Part shown: one piece after another, positions 1 through 12,196 of the stretch
How the letters are laid out: every line of letters starts with the position of its first letter
Position numbering within the stretch: the stretch's first letter is position 1
Origin: Plotosus lineatus
Lineage: Eukaryota; Chordata; Actinopteri; Siluriformes; Plotosidae
Direction of reading: 5' to 3'
DNA length: 64,000 nucleotides
NCBI GenBank assembly: GCA_024760905.1
Contig: JALRMN010000026.1
Location: 320,001 to 384,000, forward strand
The notes under the pieces: model-generated
Database searches by the model: none
Told to the model about the DNA's origin: nothing
What the model saw: only the letters and a program-made list of their open reading frames with translations
Position numbers and translations under genes: made by a program

Positions 1-225
1 AGGGCAACACATTTATGTAGTGGTCAGCATGTCCGCCTCACAGCAAAAAGTTCCTGACTTTGAGTTTCAATCTCAGTTAGGATGTAGCTGTGTGGAGTTT
101 GCACATTCTCCCTGTGCCTTGTGGGTTTCCCCCACAGTCCAAAGATACATTCGGCTTATTGGCTGTTCCAAATTATGTCTGAGTGTGAGTGTGAATGGTT
201 GGGTGTGTGCTGCCTTGTGATATAT
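1..225 (+). mobile_element. tRNA-derived SINE, partial (V-SINE/HE1-like)
   Basis: The stretch contains the tRNA-like phrase with 'gcctcacagcaaaaag' and then a body with 'tgtggagtttgcacattctc' and 'cacagtccaaaga', which recurs at 18345, 30950 and 63577. The same layout is well known in fish SINEs. The copy is cut by the window edge and diverged. Family name is a judgement from motif memory. Confidence 0.6.
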
Positions 226-433
226 ATGTATACACATGAAAATATAACAAATCTTTGAGTGGGAAAAGTATGTGAAACTTTGTGTTTAATATGTCGTGTG
301 ACCCCCTCATGAGCAGCATTAAATGTAACTAAACGTTTGTTGTAACTGTTGATCAGAAGAGCTTCTATTCTAAGATGTTGGTGTATTTCCACAAATGAAC
401 TGATTGTCCTTGCGTAACATTTCACTAGGACTC

Positions 434-806
434 AGGTCAGAACTTGGCTATTTTAAAATATTATCATTCATTCTGTGAACTGCTTAATCCTAATTGGGGT
501 CACAGGAAGTCTGGTGCCCATCTCAGTCAACTCTGGATGAGAGCGGTGTACACCCTGGACAGCTCGCCAGGCCATCGCAGGGCAGAAACACGTTGACGGC
601 TGTGCAGCCTACTCTTGTTAAAATTCAGCAATGGTTCTTTTTCTTGCATCACACCATAGACAGTGAGACACATGGCCGGCCTTTGACAACCCAGTTAGCT
701 GCACTGAGGGACAGCAGTAACAACCATTGACAGTGGGATTTGAACCCCCAACCTTCGGATCAGCAATCCAGCACCTTACCACCTGGCCACCACTGCCATA
801 TATTAC
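434..806 (-). mobile_element. Composite tRNA-SINE with alternate tail
   Basis: Read on the minus strand it begins with a tRNA-like head (A-box 'tggccaggtggt', B-box 'ggttcaaatccc' near 735-750), then the body shared with the RTE-tailed SINEs ('gaaccattgctga'), and then a different 3' end: 'cctgcgatggcctggcgagc' followed by 'attaggattaagc' and 'gaatgaatg'. The same composite occurs at 50459-50775. It is close to full length. Confidence 0.7.
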
Positions 807-2050
807 CATTATTTATTTTTAACTGTTATATGGGAGAACAATTTTTGTGCATACCACTTTATATTGAGTTTCAGTTCACGGACAGAGTTCTTGAAAGTTT
901 GCTTTAAAATTGGCTGCTATGAATCATAATTCATTGTTCCATTGAAAGCATGTCATCATGATCCAAATGCAGCAAAACAAACTTCTGCAGGAATGCAATG
1001 CTTTCCATCCTAGATAATAAAACCCCTTCTTTTAACCCAAAAGTTCCATTTTGGTCTCACCCATTCTCAAAATATTTTTCCAATCGCATTCTGATCTGCC
1101 CAAGTGATCTTTTGAAAACAGGCAGCAATGTTCTTTTGTAGAGCAGTGGCTTTCTCCTTGCAACTCTGCCACGCACACAAAACATTGTTCAGTGTTCTCA
1201 TCAGTGCTCCCATTAGGCTAAATTGGCATGACAGTAGCTAAAATTATTTTAGATTGGCATAAGGAATTATTGGTGCTGTACCAGTAATTGTTTTCCTGTT
1301 TTTGTTTTGTTTTAAGTTACACAATCTATAACTTGTTCATAAATAATATTAAACAGCTGTGGCATTGATCGGAAATACACCAATTCACGAATGAGACATT
1401 TTGAGGCAGACTGGTTCTCGTACTACCAAGGTCCCACTATGTTATATGCACAAGAAATGCATTCTATAAATGTATACAACCATACATGAGAACGTCAGTG
1501 TAAGTAACCTCGACTATATCTGGATTGACAGTGATTTTGATTTGGAAAACTATTTTTATTTCTGATTTCGAGTTGATATTAGAACTTGTTGTTTTCACTA
1601 ATTACTGTATTTTCCAGACAATTCACACTCTTTTCATACTTTGGCTTAAGGTGTGACTTATAAGTGAAATTACTGTATCTGATGTAATAAGCACCAGGGC
1701 GCTCAGAAAATTGAAGTAGGTGGGCGCTTATTAAAATGAGTACCAGTGAAGTTGAACGGTAAGTGCTTATTACCATCGAGGTGGAAAACATGAATAATAA
1801 CAGAACAATAAAAGAGTTTTACTGGTATTTGTGTTATTCATTTTGTGTATCAACCAAACTACTTACATGACAGCTGAAAATGAACAAAAAACAGCATATT
1901 TAAAAAAAAAAAAGACTCCTTACTTCTCTCTCCCCATCTTCTTTTCCTTTCAGCTGTTCCCTGAAACATTTTCCCAGAAGTAAAATCGAGCCACTCAACA
2001 CAAATGTCAACTTTACCACATGCCACGTTGAACCAATCAGCATGAACATA
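807..2050. other. No gene recognised; MITE-like scrap
   Basis: Six-frame reading shows only short open frames without recognisable motifs. Around 1600-1690 the sequence 'ttactgtattttccagacaa' followed by 'gtgtgacttataag' resembles a common fish MITE terminus, but no second end is visible. The rest is AT-rich and unassigned. Confidence 0.4.
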
Positions 2051-2442
2051 AACTATTGCTAACCAATACACCACCATGTCACCTGAATTTATTACATTTC
2101 TGCACAATCTGACTGACTGTGCACTGATTCAGTTCAAACCCTCTGGAGATGGCTTTGGTCTTTACTTTTATAAGTAACAACAATTATTTTTCTGCGGTTT
2201 TTACAAATTTCTTATCTTCATGCCATGATATACATCCACATGTGCTGACATGTGCAGACATCGAGAGTTAAGTGACTTTTAAATAAACCTGGATTCGCGC
2301 TCACACATGATTGTCATCCAATTGACTGAAATCGCTACACTCTCTTTGCATCTCCGTATGAACTGCTAATGTTATAAAGTTCACAACTTACAAATATGTC
2401 GGATTAGATATTTTTCCTCAATAAATATGTTATTAAGGTATA

Positions 2443-2445
<3 letters not shown>

Positions 2446-2509
<64 letters not shown>
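2446..2509. repeat. (TG)n microsatellite
   Basis: Nearly uninterrupted TG dinucleotide run of about 64 bases inside repeat U1; the other U1 copies carry a CA/TG tract at the same place. Confidence 0.97.
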
Positions 2510-2512
<3 letters not shown>

Positions 2513-2558
2513 TTAATTTAAAATAAGATTGAGAAACTTTACAAACTTTCAAACACCT

Positions 2559-2832
2559 TTCTTCTTCATTTCCTTTTGGCTTTTTCCCTTTATCAGGGGT
2601 CACCACAGTGAATCATCTGATTTGCAAGCTGGCGGCTTTGCAGCTACTCTTTACGAAAGTCAGCAATGTTTGTTTTTTACATGCCTCTCACCATAGACCG
2701 TGAGAGACATGGCTGGCCTTTGATTACCCAGTTAGCTGCACTGGAGGGGGGGGGGGTGACAACCTTGTGGAAAGTGAGACTCGAACCCCCAACCTTAGGA
2801 TCAGCAATCCGGTACCCTTTACCACCAGAGTT
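2559..2832 (-). mobile_element. RTE-tailed tRNA-SINE, internally deleted
   Basis: On the minus strand: tRNA-like head (B-box 'ggttcgagtctcac' type near 2785-2798), body with 'cattgctgactttcgtaaag', then the tail 'gtggtgacccctgataaagg' and 'agccaaaaggaaatgaagaa' that matches the 3' end of the RTE-like LINEs. The middle is deleted. The U1 copies at 21.2 and 30.45 kb show the empty site 'ttcaaacac..attgta'. Confidence 0.8.
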
Positions 2833-2927
2833 ACACTATTGTAAAATAAAGACTCTAGATTTTATCAAATAATGAACAAAAATGGACATTCAATTGGTAT
2901 TTAATTAAAATTATCAGAAGTAATAAT

Positions 2928-4198
2928 CTTAAAGAGTGAGCAGATGCCGGAGGAATGGAGGAGAAGTGTGCTGGTGCCCATTTTTAAGAACAAGGGAGAC
3001 ATGCAGAGTTGTGGCAACTACAGAGTGATAAAGTTGATGAGCCATCCGATGAAGTTATGGGAAAGAATAGTGGAAGCTAGACTAAGGGCAGAGGTCAGCA
3101 TTTATGAACAACAGTTTGGTTTCATGCCAAGAAAGAGCACCACAGATGCAGTGTTTGCTTTGAGGATGTTAATAGAGTAGTACAGAGAAGGTCAGAGAGA
3201 GCTGCATTGTGCCTTTGTGGATCTAGAGAAAGCATCTGACAGGGTGCCAAAAGAAGAACTGTGATATTGCATGAGGAAGTCTGGAGTGGCAGAGAAGTAT
3301 GTGCAGGAATGGTGCAGGACATGTATCAGAGATATAAGACCCTGGTGAGGTGTGCTGTCGGCGTGACTGAAGAATTCAAGGTGGAGGTAGGACTGCATCA
3401 AGGATCAGCTCTGAGCCCTTTCTTGTTTGCGATGGTGATGGACAGACTCACAGATGAGGTGAGACAAGAATCTCCATGGACTATGACATTTGCAAATGAC
3501 ATTGTGATCTGTAGTGAGAGCAGAGAACAAGTGCAAGAAAATCTAGAGAGGTGGAGGTATGCCATGGAAAGGAGAGGAATGAAGGTTAGCCTCAGTAAGT
3601 CAGAATACATGTGTGTGAATGAAAAGGACCCAAGTGGAACAGTGAGGTTACAGGGAGCAGAGATAAGGAGGGTGGACGATTTTAAGTACTTCGGCTCAAC
3701 AATCAAGAGCAATGGAGAGCGTGGGAAAAAAGGTGAATAAGCATGTGTAGGCAGGTTGGAATGATTGGAGAAAAGTGTCCGATGTGATGTGTGATAGGAG
3801 GGTATCGGCCAGAATGAGAGGTAGCAGAAATGAAAATGTTGAGGTTCTCTCTGGGAGTAACGAGGACAGATAGGATCAGGAATGAGTACATCAGAGGGAC
3901 AGCCCATGTAAGATGGTTTGGAGCCAAAATCAGAGAGGCTCAATTGAGATGGTTTGGACATGTACAGAGGAGGGATAGAGAATATATTAGTAGTAGGATG
4001 CTGAGCTTGGAACTACCAAGCAGAAGACCTAGAGGAAGACCAAAGAGGAGATTTATGGATGTGGTGACGGAAGACATGAAGGTCATTGGCGTAAGAGAAG
4101 ATGCAGAGGACAGGGTGAGATTGAGGCAGATGATTTGTTGTGGCAACCCCTGAAGGGAATAGCTGAAAGGAAAAGAAAAGAAGAAGAAGAAGAAGAAG
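2928..4198 (+). pseudogene. RTE-like LINE copy 1, 5'-truncated RT
   Basis: Encodes the reverse transcriptase half of an APE-type LINE. Visible in broken frames: 'MPEEWRRSVLVPIFKNKGD' (2944), 'EQQFGFMPRKSTTD', motif A 'FVDLEKASDRV', motif B 'LHQGSALSPFLF', motif C 'FANDIVI' (the usual FADD is mutated to FAND), and the C-terminal 'RPRGRPKRRFMDVVTEDMK'. Stops and a frameshift near 3180-3260 and 3740 kill it. The 3' end is an AAG-repeat tail. It is flanked by a roughly 10-bp target duplication (AAGTAATAAT at 2918-2927, AAGTAATGAT at 4199-4208) and the empty site exists in U1 copies 2 and 3. RTE assignment is by resemblance to RTE proteins. Confidence 0.9.
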
Positions 4199-4208
4199 AA
4201 GTAATGAT

Positions 4209-4930
4209 ATTAATCAATTTAAAAACTGGTTGGGATCTGAATGCTCCCACTATTTACACTTCTTAAATTCAATCAAAATTATAACCGGCTACATTTTCCC
4301 TTGTTTTAATTGTTATTTAGTCACAGAAAGCCATTTCTGAAACCACAGCTCTTATTTTTCATGCATGCAGCAACTAGCCATTTTCATCACATGATTATTT
4401 TCCAACCACAGAACTAATACTTGTTGCATTGTCCCATCTGAAGCTCGCATTTCCATCTGTTACTCATTTGTGGGTTTTCTGCTTCTGACCACCTGCTTCT
4501 TCCAGACACTATTTTTATCCACTGTTCATTTTGCAAAAAAAATAAATAAATAAATAAAAAAACCACCTTTAAATTATTAAAGTAAAATCTGGACGTTAAC
4601 GAAATGGGCAGCATTTATAGAGTAGTTTTTTGTTTGTTTTTAATACATTTTTTGTTCAGATTGTCCAGGTATATTTAAAATTAGTTATAGATAATAAATA
4701 GAGCCTTGTATAATAAAAGATAAAGAGGTCAGTACAGGCAGCACAGCGATGTAGTGCACACAATGGTCCTGAATTCGGATTTGGTTTCTGGCTGGGGTGT
4801 TCAGAGTAGATACATCTTACACGTGTGAGTATTAAATATCTTTTCTACTTTAAAATGAGAAAATTGTATGTACGGTAGCAGCCAAGAGATTGGATACACC
4901 TATTTCATCTAGAATGACTGGATGTTTGTA
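4209..4930. other. AT-rich U1 sequence, no gene
   Basis: This part of repeat U1 (minus strand) resumes directly after the LINE. It matches 20400-21140 and 29640-30330 in inverse orientation. No coding signal was seen. Confidence 0.6.
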
Positions 4931-4933
4931 TGT

Positions 4934-4961
4934 TTGTGTGTCTGTGTGTGTGTGTGTGTGT

Positions 4962-5008
<47 letters not shown>
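4934..5008. repeat. (TG)n microsatellite
   Basis: TG run of about 75 bases with a single A interruption near 4966. It marks the end of repeat U1 copy 1; a Tigger-like scrap ('gatcctcgctttctgcgg') follows at 5010-5085. Confidence 0.95.
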
Positions 5009-5010
<2 letters not shown>

Positions 5011-5126
5011 GAGATCCTCGCTTTCTGCGGTTAATGGGGACCGAGACCTCCCCCTTCGACCGCTGATTTCCGCAAAGTAGGATCAACCCTACTGACTGAC
5101 GTATATGTACATGTATATGTGTATAT

Positions 5127-6150
5127 TCAAGTTTCAAGTTTCATGTTTCAAGTTAATATGCATTTGGGGCCTCGTGACCCATACTGCTAATACACAAAAT
5201 ACGTACACTGCGCTTTTAATAGAATTTTTCAAATCATATTGGCAGATTTCTTTTCACGTATAATGATACAGATCTAATACGTTTTACATTTGTAGATGAT
5301 AATAACTGATTCATTTTAGAAATAGAAAGTTCATTATAATAATATTCTGGCAAAAACTGCTGTCTGCTGACCTTAAAATAAGGACAAGCAAGTAAGAAAT
5401 GATACTCATCTTCCTTACAGTTTAAACTACACTTTGTGCACAGCACATTGGGATTTTCATTACATTTAAATCAAGATAACCGAATTTTTAAGTTGTGTGA
5501 AGCACAATGGAATTTTCAATGTAATCTTAGTAAATCCTTTTCTGAAAACAATTCCACTACATACTTCTCTACACCTAAATTGGATTTAAAACCACTATAA
5601 TATTTTAGAAAAGATGATTCAAAAATTTTAGAGTGCCAATTTTGAAATTGAATATCCTTACCACTTTGTGAAAATACTTCCATAAATAAGCTTGTCCTAC
5701 CACAATCTTGATCAATCCACATATGTGCAAACCCAGTTTCAAACAATAATACCCGAATACGAGAAACCCAACAAATTTTATTTTGATCATCAAAATGCTT
5801 CATCATTTCGTAACAAGCCCTTGGGTAACACGAACTATCCATATGAATAAGTCTACACCAGTAACTAATACAACGACTGTAATATCTAACACACATATAA
5901 CTCCCCCCCGTATCACCAAGGATAATGTTACTACATGTATGTTTAGAAAACCCAAGACACCTTTTGAAGAAATCTGATTGGACTTTTTCAATTGGTTCCC
6001 TGAATTTACAACCCCAAATTTCTGCACCATACAATAATATTGGAGAAATCTTATAATCAAAATTTTAGCAATAGTTTGAAATGGTATTGAATTTAAATAA
6101 TTGATTAATCGATATACTGGAACAACTGCAAATGTAAAAGATGGGAGGTT
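5127..6150 (-). pseudogene. LINE ORF2 C-terminus (CR1/L2/Crack-type)
   Basis: Minus-strand frames read 'KISPILLYGAEIWG' near 6015-6055, the usual sequence after the RT palm of CR1-group LINEs, then about 170 residues including 'IEKVQSDFFKRCLG'. Further down, 5380-5446 encodes a C-terminal zinc-like motif C-x2-C-x4-C..H-x4-C ('MLCTKCSLNCKEDEYHFLLACPYF'-like; only part is a true CCHC). The 3' end shows short ACTTGAA repeats at 5127-5150, fitting a CR1/L2-style tail. A frameshift lies near 6070. The catalytic RT motifs are absent, because the element is joined near 6150 to ORF1 in the opposite orientation. Confidence 0.75.
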
Positions 6151-6990
6151 ACCAGGGAATCCTGACTTTGCACAGTGAGGAGCCATGGGAGACACACTGC
6201 TGACATGGAGGGCTCGTATCGGCTGTTTTGCACCAACAAAGCCACAAATTTTAGGCAAATTTAAGATAATACCTGTATGTGAAATACCTGAAAATGATGT
6301 TGGTGTTGTCCCTAATATTACACCTTGGCTCGACTTGTTATTACATGGCCAGAAATGATGTCTGCCGAAGTTGGTGTTTATTCCACGGCAGTTAGAGTTG
6401 TGTGGAGACGTTGAGTCAAACCCGGGACCGCCGAAGCAGGCTAAAGTGCAAGGTCAGCCAACAAGACAAACCAGATTGCAGTTTGTTGAGGACAGAGACG
6501 ATTATGGTCTGGAGGGGAGCGAAGAAAATGTGTCTCAGACTATAATGTTGAAGTTGATCAGATCTGAATTGAGTGTTTTAAACAAGAAGTTTGACCGGAT
6601 GTTTGAGGAAATCAGGGAGGACTGCAACGCTCTGAGAGAGGAAAACTTAATGTTGAAAACACGCTTGGAGACATTTGAATTCATTCTGAATAAACAAGAT
6701 GCTCAAATACGACAAAATAACATAATCGTTCACGGCGTTCAAGAAACAGCGGGAGAAAAGGGAGAGGAGACAGAGCAGACTGCAAAATTTTCTGTAAGAG
6801 TATGTGAAGTTTAACAATTCAAGCAATGTGACATTTGAACAGGTAAAGAGACTTGAATCAAAGAAGCAAATGAAACCAATTATGGTGAAGTTTAGTTCTC
6901 ATAGGGATAAGATAAGAGTAATGGAGGCATCGAGAGCTACACTAAAGGATATGGAAAAATGCATATATGTGTATCTAATATCAATCAATA
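6150..6990 (+). pseudogene. LINE ORF1 with N-terminal 2A motif
   Basis: The frame from 6359 reads through 'LELCGDVESNPGP' (6392-6430), which is the canonical D-x-E-x-N-P-G-P 2A ribosome-skipping motif. It is followed by about 30 polar residues and a coiled-coil region (6540-6700, heptads with 'LRSEL..LNKKFDRMFEEIRE'), then 'IRQNNIIVHGV', typical of CR1/L2/Crack ORF1 proteins before the RRM-like fold. A frameshift at about 6800 moves to a frame with 'FEQVKRLESKKQMKPIMVKF' up to 6960. A stop at 6356-6358 separates the 2A frame from a plausible upstream coding stretch in another frame. 2A-like motifs at the N-terminus of such LINEs are established knowledge; activity here is not shown. Confidence 0.8.
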
Positions 6991-7089
6991 CATATTCAAC
7001 AGTATAAATGCTTATAATAACAATTAACATTAAAAAATAATGCATAAGATGTAAATAAAATTTAAATGCACACATACAGATGCTCATGT

Positions 7090-7090
<1 letters not shown>

Positions 7091-7173
<83 letters not shown>

Positions 7174-7261
7174 TGATGCGCACCTCACATAAAAATCTAA
7201 GTAGTTTTGTGGGTTGGTTTTTGGATTTATGTTTGTTTGTTTGTTTGTTTGTTTGTTTGTT
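7091..7261. repeat. (CA)n and (GTTT)n microsatellites
   Basis: CA run at 7091-7172, then a short unique spacer and a GTTT run at 7231-7261. Open frames here are repeat artefacts. Confidence 0.96.
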
Positions 7262-7454
7262 TTGATTAATTGGCTTTGTTTTGCAGCATTTTTCTAAACT
7301 TTTCCCCGATTTTTCCTTTATTTTAATTTTTCAATGGATATTTTTGAAAAACCCATGATGCACTGAAGCCACAGAAACTGGAGCACGAAGTGACGTGGGA
7401 TCACTGTGTATATACTAGTATATATACATATATGTATATGTATATACATACATA

Positions 7455-9945
7455 ATCTTCTTCTTCTTCTTTGACTTTCGGCTGCTCCCTTCAGGAGTCG
7501 CCACAGCAAATCATCCGCCTCCATCTCACCCTGTCCTCTGTATCTTCCTTTCTGACTCCAACGACCTTCATGTCTTCCTTCACCACATCCATAAATCTCT
7601 TCTTTGGTCTTCCTCGAGGCATTCTGCCTGGTAGTTCCAACCTCAGCATCCTACTGCCAATATACTCACTATCCCTCCTCTGTACATGTCCAAACCATCT
7701 CAATCTAGCCTCTCTGACTTTGTCTCCAAAACATCTTACATGGGCTGTCCCTCTGATATACTCATTTCTGATCCTATCCATCCTCGTTACTCCCAGAGAG
7801 AACCTCAACATTTTCATCTCCGCTACCTCCAGCTCTGCCTCCTGCCTTTTCCTCAGCGCCACTGTTTCTAAGCCATACAACATCGCTGGCCTCACCACCA
7901 TCTTGTACACTTTTCCCTTCATTCTTGTTGACACTCTCCTATCGCACATCACACCGGACACTTTTCTCCAACCATTCCAGCCTGCCTGCACATGCTTCTT
8001 CACCTCTTTTCCACACTCTCCATTGCTCTGGATTGTTGAGCCTAAATACTTAAAATCCTCCACCTTCGTTATCTCTGTTCCCTGTAATATCACCGTTCCT
8101 CCTGGGTCCTTCTCATTCACACACATGTATTCTGATTTTCTGAGGCTAACCTTCATTCCTCTCCTTTCCAGGGCATACCTCCACCTCTCTCGATTTTCCT
8201 GCACTTGTTCTCTGCTCTCACTACAGATCACAATGTCATCTGCAAACATCATAGTCCATGGAGATTCTTGTCTCACCTCGTCTGTCAGCCTGTCCATCAC
8301 CATAGCAAACAAGAAGGGGCTGAGAGCTGACCCTTGATGCAGTCCCACCTCCACCTTGAACTCTTCTGTCACACCGACAGCACACCTCACCACTGTCTTA
8401 CATCTCTCATACATGTCCTACACCACTCTAACATACTTCTCTGCCACTCCAGACTTCCTCATGCAATACCACAGTTCTTCTCTTGGCACCCTGTCATATG
8501 CTTTTTCCAGATCTACAAAGGCACAATGCAGATCCCTCTGACCTTCTCTGTACTTCTCTATTAACATCCTCAACGCAAACATTGCATCTGTAGTGTTCTT
8601 CCTTGGCATGAAACCAAACTGTTGTTCACAAATGCTGACCTCTGCCCTTAGTCTAGCTTCCACTATTCTTTCCCATAACTTCATCGTATGGCTCATCAAC
8701 TTTATCCCTCTGTAGTTGCCACAACTCGGCACGTCTACCTTGTTCTTAAAAATGGGCACCAGCACACTTCTCCTCCACTCCTCCGGCATCTGCTCACTCT
8801 CTAGGACCTTGTTGAATGTTCTTGTCAGAAAATCTACTGCTACCTCTCCTAGACACTTCCATACCTCGACAGGTATGTCATCAGGACCAACTGCCTTTCC
8901 CTTCTTCATCCTCTTCAATTCCCTTCTCACTTCACCCTTACTGATCTTTGCTACTTCCTGGTCCTCAACGGTCACCCCTTCTACTCTTTTTTTCTCTCCC
9001 AGTTTTCTCATTCATCAGCTCTTCAAAGTACTCTTTCCATCTTCCCAGCACACTTCTCTCATCAGTCAATACATTTCCCTCTCTGTCCTTTATCACTCTA
9101 ACTTGCTGCACGTCTTTCCCATCTCTATTTCTCTGCTGTGCCAACCTGTATAAATCATTTTCTCCTTCCTTACTGTCCAACCTATCATACAAGTCATCAT
9201 ACGCCCTCTGTTTGGCCTTTGACACCACTACCTTTGCCTTACGCTGTGTCTCCCTGTACTCCTGTTTACTCTCTTCGGTCCTCTCTGTGTCCCACTTCTT
9301 CTGAGCTAACCTCTTTTTTTGAGAATCTCTCCTTCTCTTCAAGCTCATATCCTGCCTGTGGGGCATAAGCACTAACAACATTGATCATCACGCCTTCAAT
9401 TTCTAACTTGAGACTCATCACTCTGTCTGACACTCTTTTCACTTCTAGAACGTTCCTGACAAACCCCTCCTTCAAGATGACTCCTACTCCATTTCTCTTC
9501 CCATCCACACCATGATAAAACAGCTTAAACCCTGCTCCTAAGCTTCTATCCTTGCTACCTTTCCACCTGGTCTCCTGCACACACAGGATGTCCACCTTTC
9601 TCCTCTGCATCATGTCAGCCAGCTCTTTATCTTTTCCTTGCATGGTTCCAACATTCAAAGTCCCTACTCTCAGTCCTAGGCTCACGCATTTCCTCTTCTC
9701 TCTCTGCCTATGGACATGCCTCCCGCCTCTCCTTCTTCGACGTCTTCGACCAACAGTTGTCCAATTTCCATCAGCACCCTGTTGGTTGACAGCACTGATG
9801 GCGGTCGTTGTTAACCCAGGCCTCGACTGATCCGGTATGAATTTTATTTTGATCATTTGCATGAGAAATGTCGCAGAAGTTTTACGCCGGATGATCTTCC
9901 TGTCGCAACCCTCTGCATTTATCTGGGCTTGGGACCGGCATGAGG
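7455..9945 (-). pseudogene. RTE-like LINE copy 2 (APE + RT), internally deleted
   Basis: Reading the minus strand from about 9945: 5' UTR ('gacaggaagatcatccggcg'), then the start of an APE endonuclease (9862-9390: 'LRVGTLNVGTMQGK', 'DILCVQETRWKGS', 'VVSAYAPQAG'). The second half of APE is missing: the frame breaks at about 9330 into the linker 'AQKKWDTERTEESKQEYRE'. RT follows in two frames (9011-8418 and 8414-7491) with 'GKAVGPDDIPVEVWKCLGE', motif A 'FVDLEKAYDRV', motif B 'LHQGSALSPFLF', motif C 'FADDIVI', 'KYLGSTIQSNGE' and C-terminal 'RGRPKKRFMDVVKEDMK'. The catalytic Asp residues are intact, but frameshifts and the deletion make it inactive. The 3' tail is an AAG repeat at the left edge. 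Confidence 0.92.
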
Positions 9946-10080
9946 GGGAGAGACACTTTTTGTTGTTTATTTATTTTTTATTTATTTATTTATTTTACTT
10001 TTTTTCCATTTATTTATTTTTGTGTGTAATTTTCGACATTAATTCATTTAATGTATCCTTTCTTTTAAGAACTAGTGCTT
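9946..10080. other. TTTA-rich spacer
   Basis: Low-complexity TTTA-rich sequence upstream of the LINE 5' end; nothing coding is seen. Confidence 0.6.
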
Positions 10081-10090
10081 TTGTGTGTGT

Positions 10091-10144
<54 letters not shown>

Positions 10145-10177
10145 AAATAAAGTACCTTTTAAAATTAAAAAAACAAA

Positions 10178-10215
<38 letters not shown>

Positions 10216-10293
10216 CTCTCTCACTCTCTCTCTCTCACACACACACACACAATCATTTTCTCATCCACGCTCACTTTCGCTGAAACTCACACT

Positions 10294-10344
<51 letters not shown>

Positions 10345-10453
10345 CTTCGCACACTCACATGCACACACTCTCTCTCTTTCTCACACACATGCACTCACTT
10401 TCTCATACACACTCACTTTTGCTTACCCTCACTTTCATTCACACTCACTTTTT

Positions 10454-10502
<49 letters not shown>

Positions 10503-10622
10503 ACACACTCTTTCACACACATTCTCTCTTTCAGACACAACACAGACACACTCTCTCTTTTTCTCTCTCTCACACAGACATACACACTCACACACTCACT
10601 CTGACACAAATAGACAATGTCT

Positions 10623-10701
<79 letters not shown>

Positions 10702-11018
10702 TTTCCTACACACACATGCTCACCTTCTTATACACATGTACACATCCACACTCACTCTGACACACACTCACACACACACAAACACACACACATACACACA
10801 TACACATGCATACACACTCACACAGACACATGTACACACACACACATATGCACACACATACATAGGCACACAGTGACATGCTATGACAGACACACACAAA
10901 CACATGCTCAAACATACACTGACACAGATATACATGGACATGCACATGCATGCACACAGACACACGTACACATACACATGCTCGCACACGCTCACACATA
11001 CAGACACATGTACAAACA

Positions 11019-11065
<47 letters not shown>

Positions 11066-11415
11066 TTTCCTACACACACATGCTCACCTTCTTATACACA
11101 TGTACACATCCACACTCACTCTGACACACACTCACACACACACAAACACACACACATACACACATACACATGCATACACACACACACACACACTCACACA
11201 CAGACACATGTACACACACACACATATGCACACACATACATAGGCACACAGTGACATGCTATGACAGACACACACAAACACATGCTCAAACATACACTGA
11301 CACACAGATATACATGGACATACACATGCATGCACACAGACACACGTACACAAACACTCACACACATACACATGCTCGCACAGGCTCACACATACAGACA
11401 CATGTACAAATACAT

Positions 11416-11472
<57 letters not shown>

Positions 11473-11684
11473 AACACACACAACCACACAAACTGTCACA
11501 AACAAACGTATTCATACATAAACACACAGACACGGTCAAACAGACACACACACACACACAAACACACAGGCAAGCCCACACACAAACATGAACACAGACA
11601 GGAACACAGACCCAAGAGCACACTACAAGACACCGACGCATGTATACACACACAACTCTCTCTCTCCCTGTCTCTCACATACAC

Positions 11685-11740
<56 letters not shown>

Positions 11741-11969
11741 CACACACACACACATATGCAAACACACCACTGCCACTCCACACACAGATGCACACACATG
11801 TACATACATACACACACACACACACACGCACACGCAAACACACATAATCAAACACACAAAGACATACACACATGCACACATACACACACAGACATAAACA
11901 CACACACGCACACATGCTCACACAAACACCCACACACACACTCACAAAGGCGCATGCTCACACACGTGT

Positions 11970-12049
<80 letters not shown>

Positions 12050-12111
12050 CCAAAGATGCCTCAAACACTCTCTCTCATTCTAACACATACACTCACACTC
12101 TCTCTCTCTCG

Positions 12112-12196
<85 letters not shown>

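Larger units (their letters stand above)
2060..4925 (-). repeat. Unnamed repeat U1, copy 1 (interrupted)
   Basis: On the minus strand this matches 20390-21730 and 29622-30930 on the plus strand, including 'ttaaattgattaatatta', 'acttgataaaaactagag' and a central CA/TG tract. Copy 1 is broken by a SINE (2559-2832) and an RTE-like LINE (2928-4198); copies 2 and 3 lack both and so act as empty sites. No open frame or known termini were recognised. Confidence 0.75.

Noticed and set aside
7471..8337. A 288-codon plus-strand open frame
   Set aside because: It is the antisense shadow of the RTE-like RT on the minus strand; the minus frame has the RT motifs. Similar antisense frames at 37610-38371, 57362-57946 and 58790-59311 were dropped for the same reason.
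10075..11947. Long open frames of His-Thr or Cys-Val repeats on both strands (up to 349 codons)
   Set aside because: They are translations of CA/TG dinucleotide runs; any frame of such a run is open. No start context, domain or splice support.
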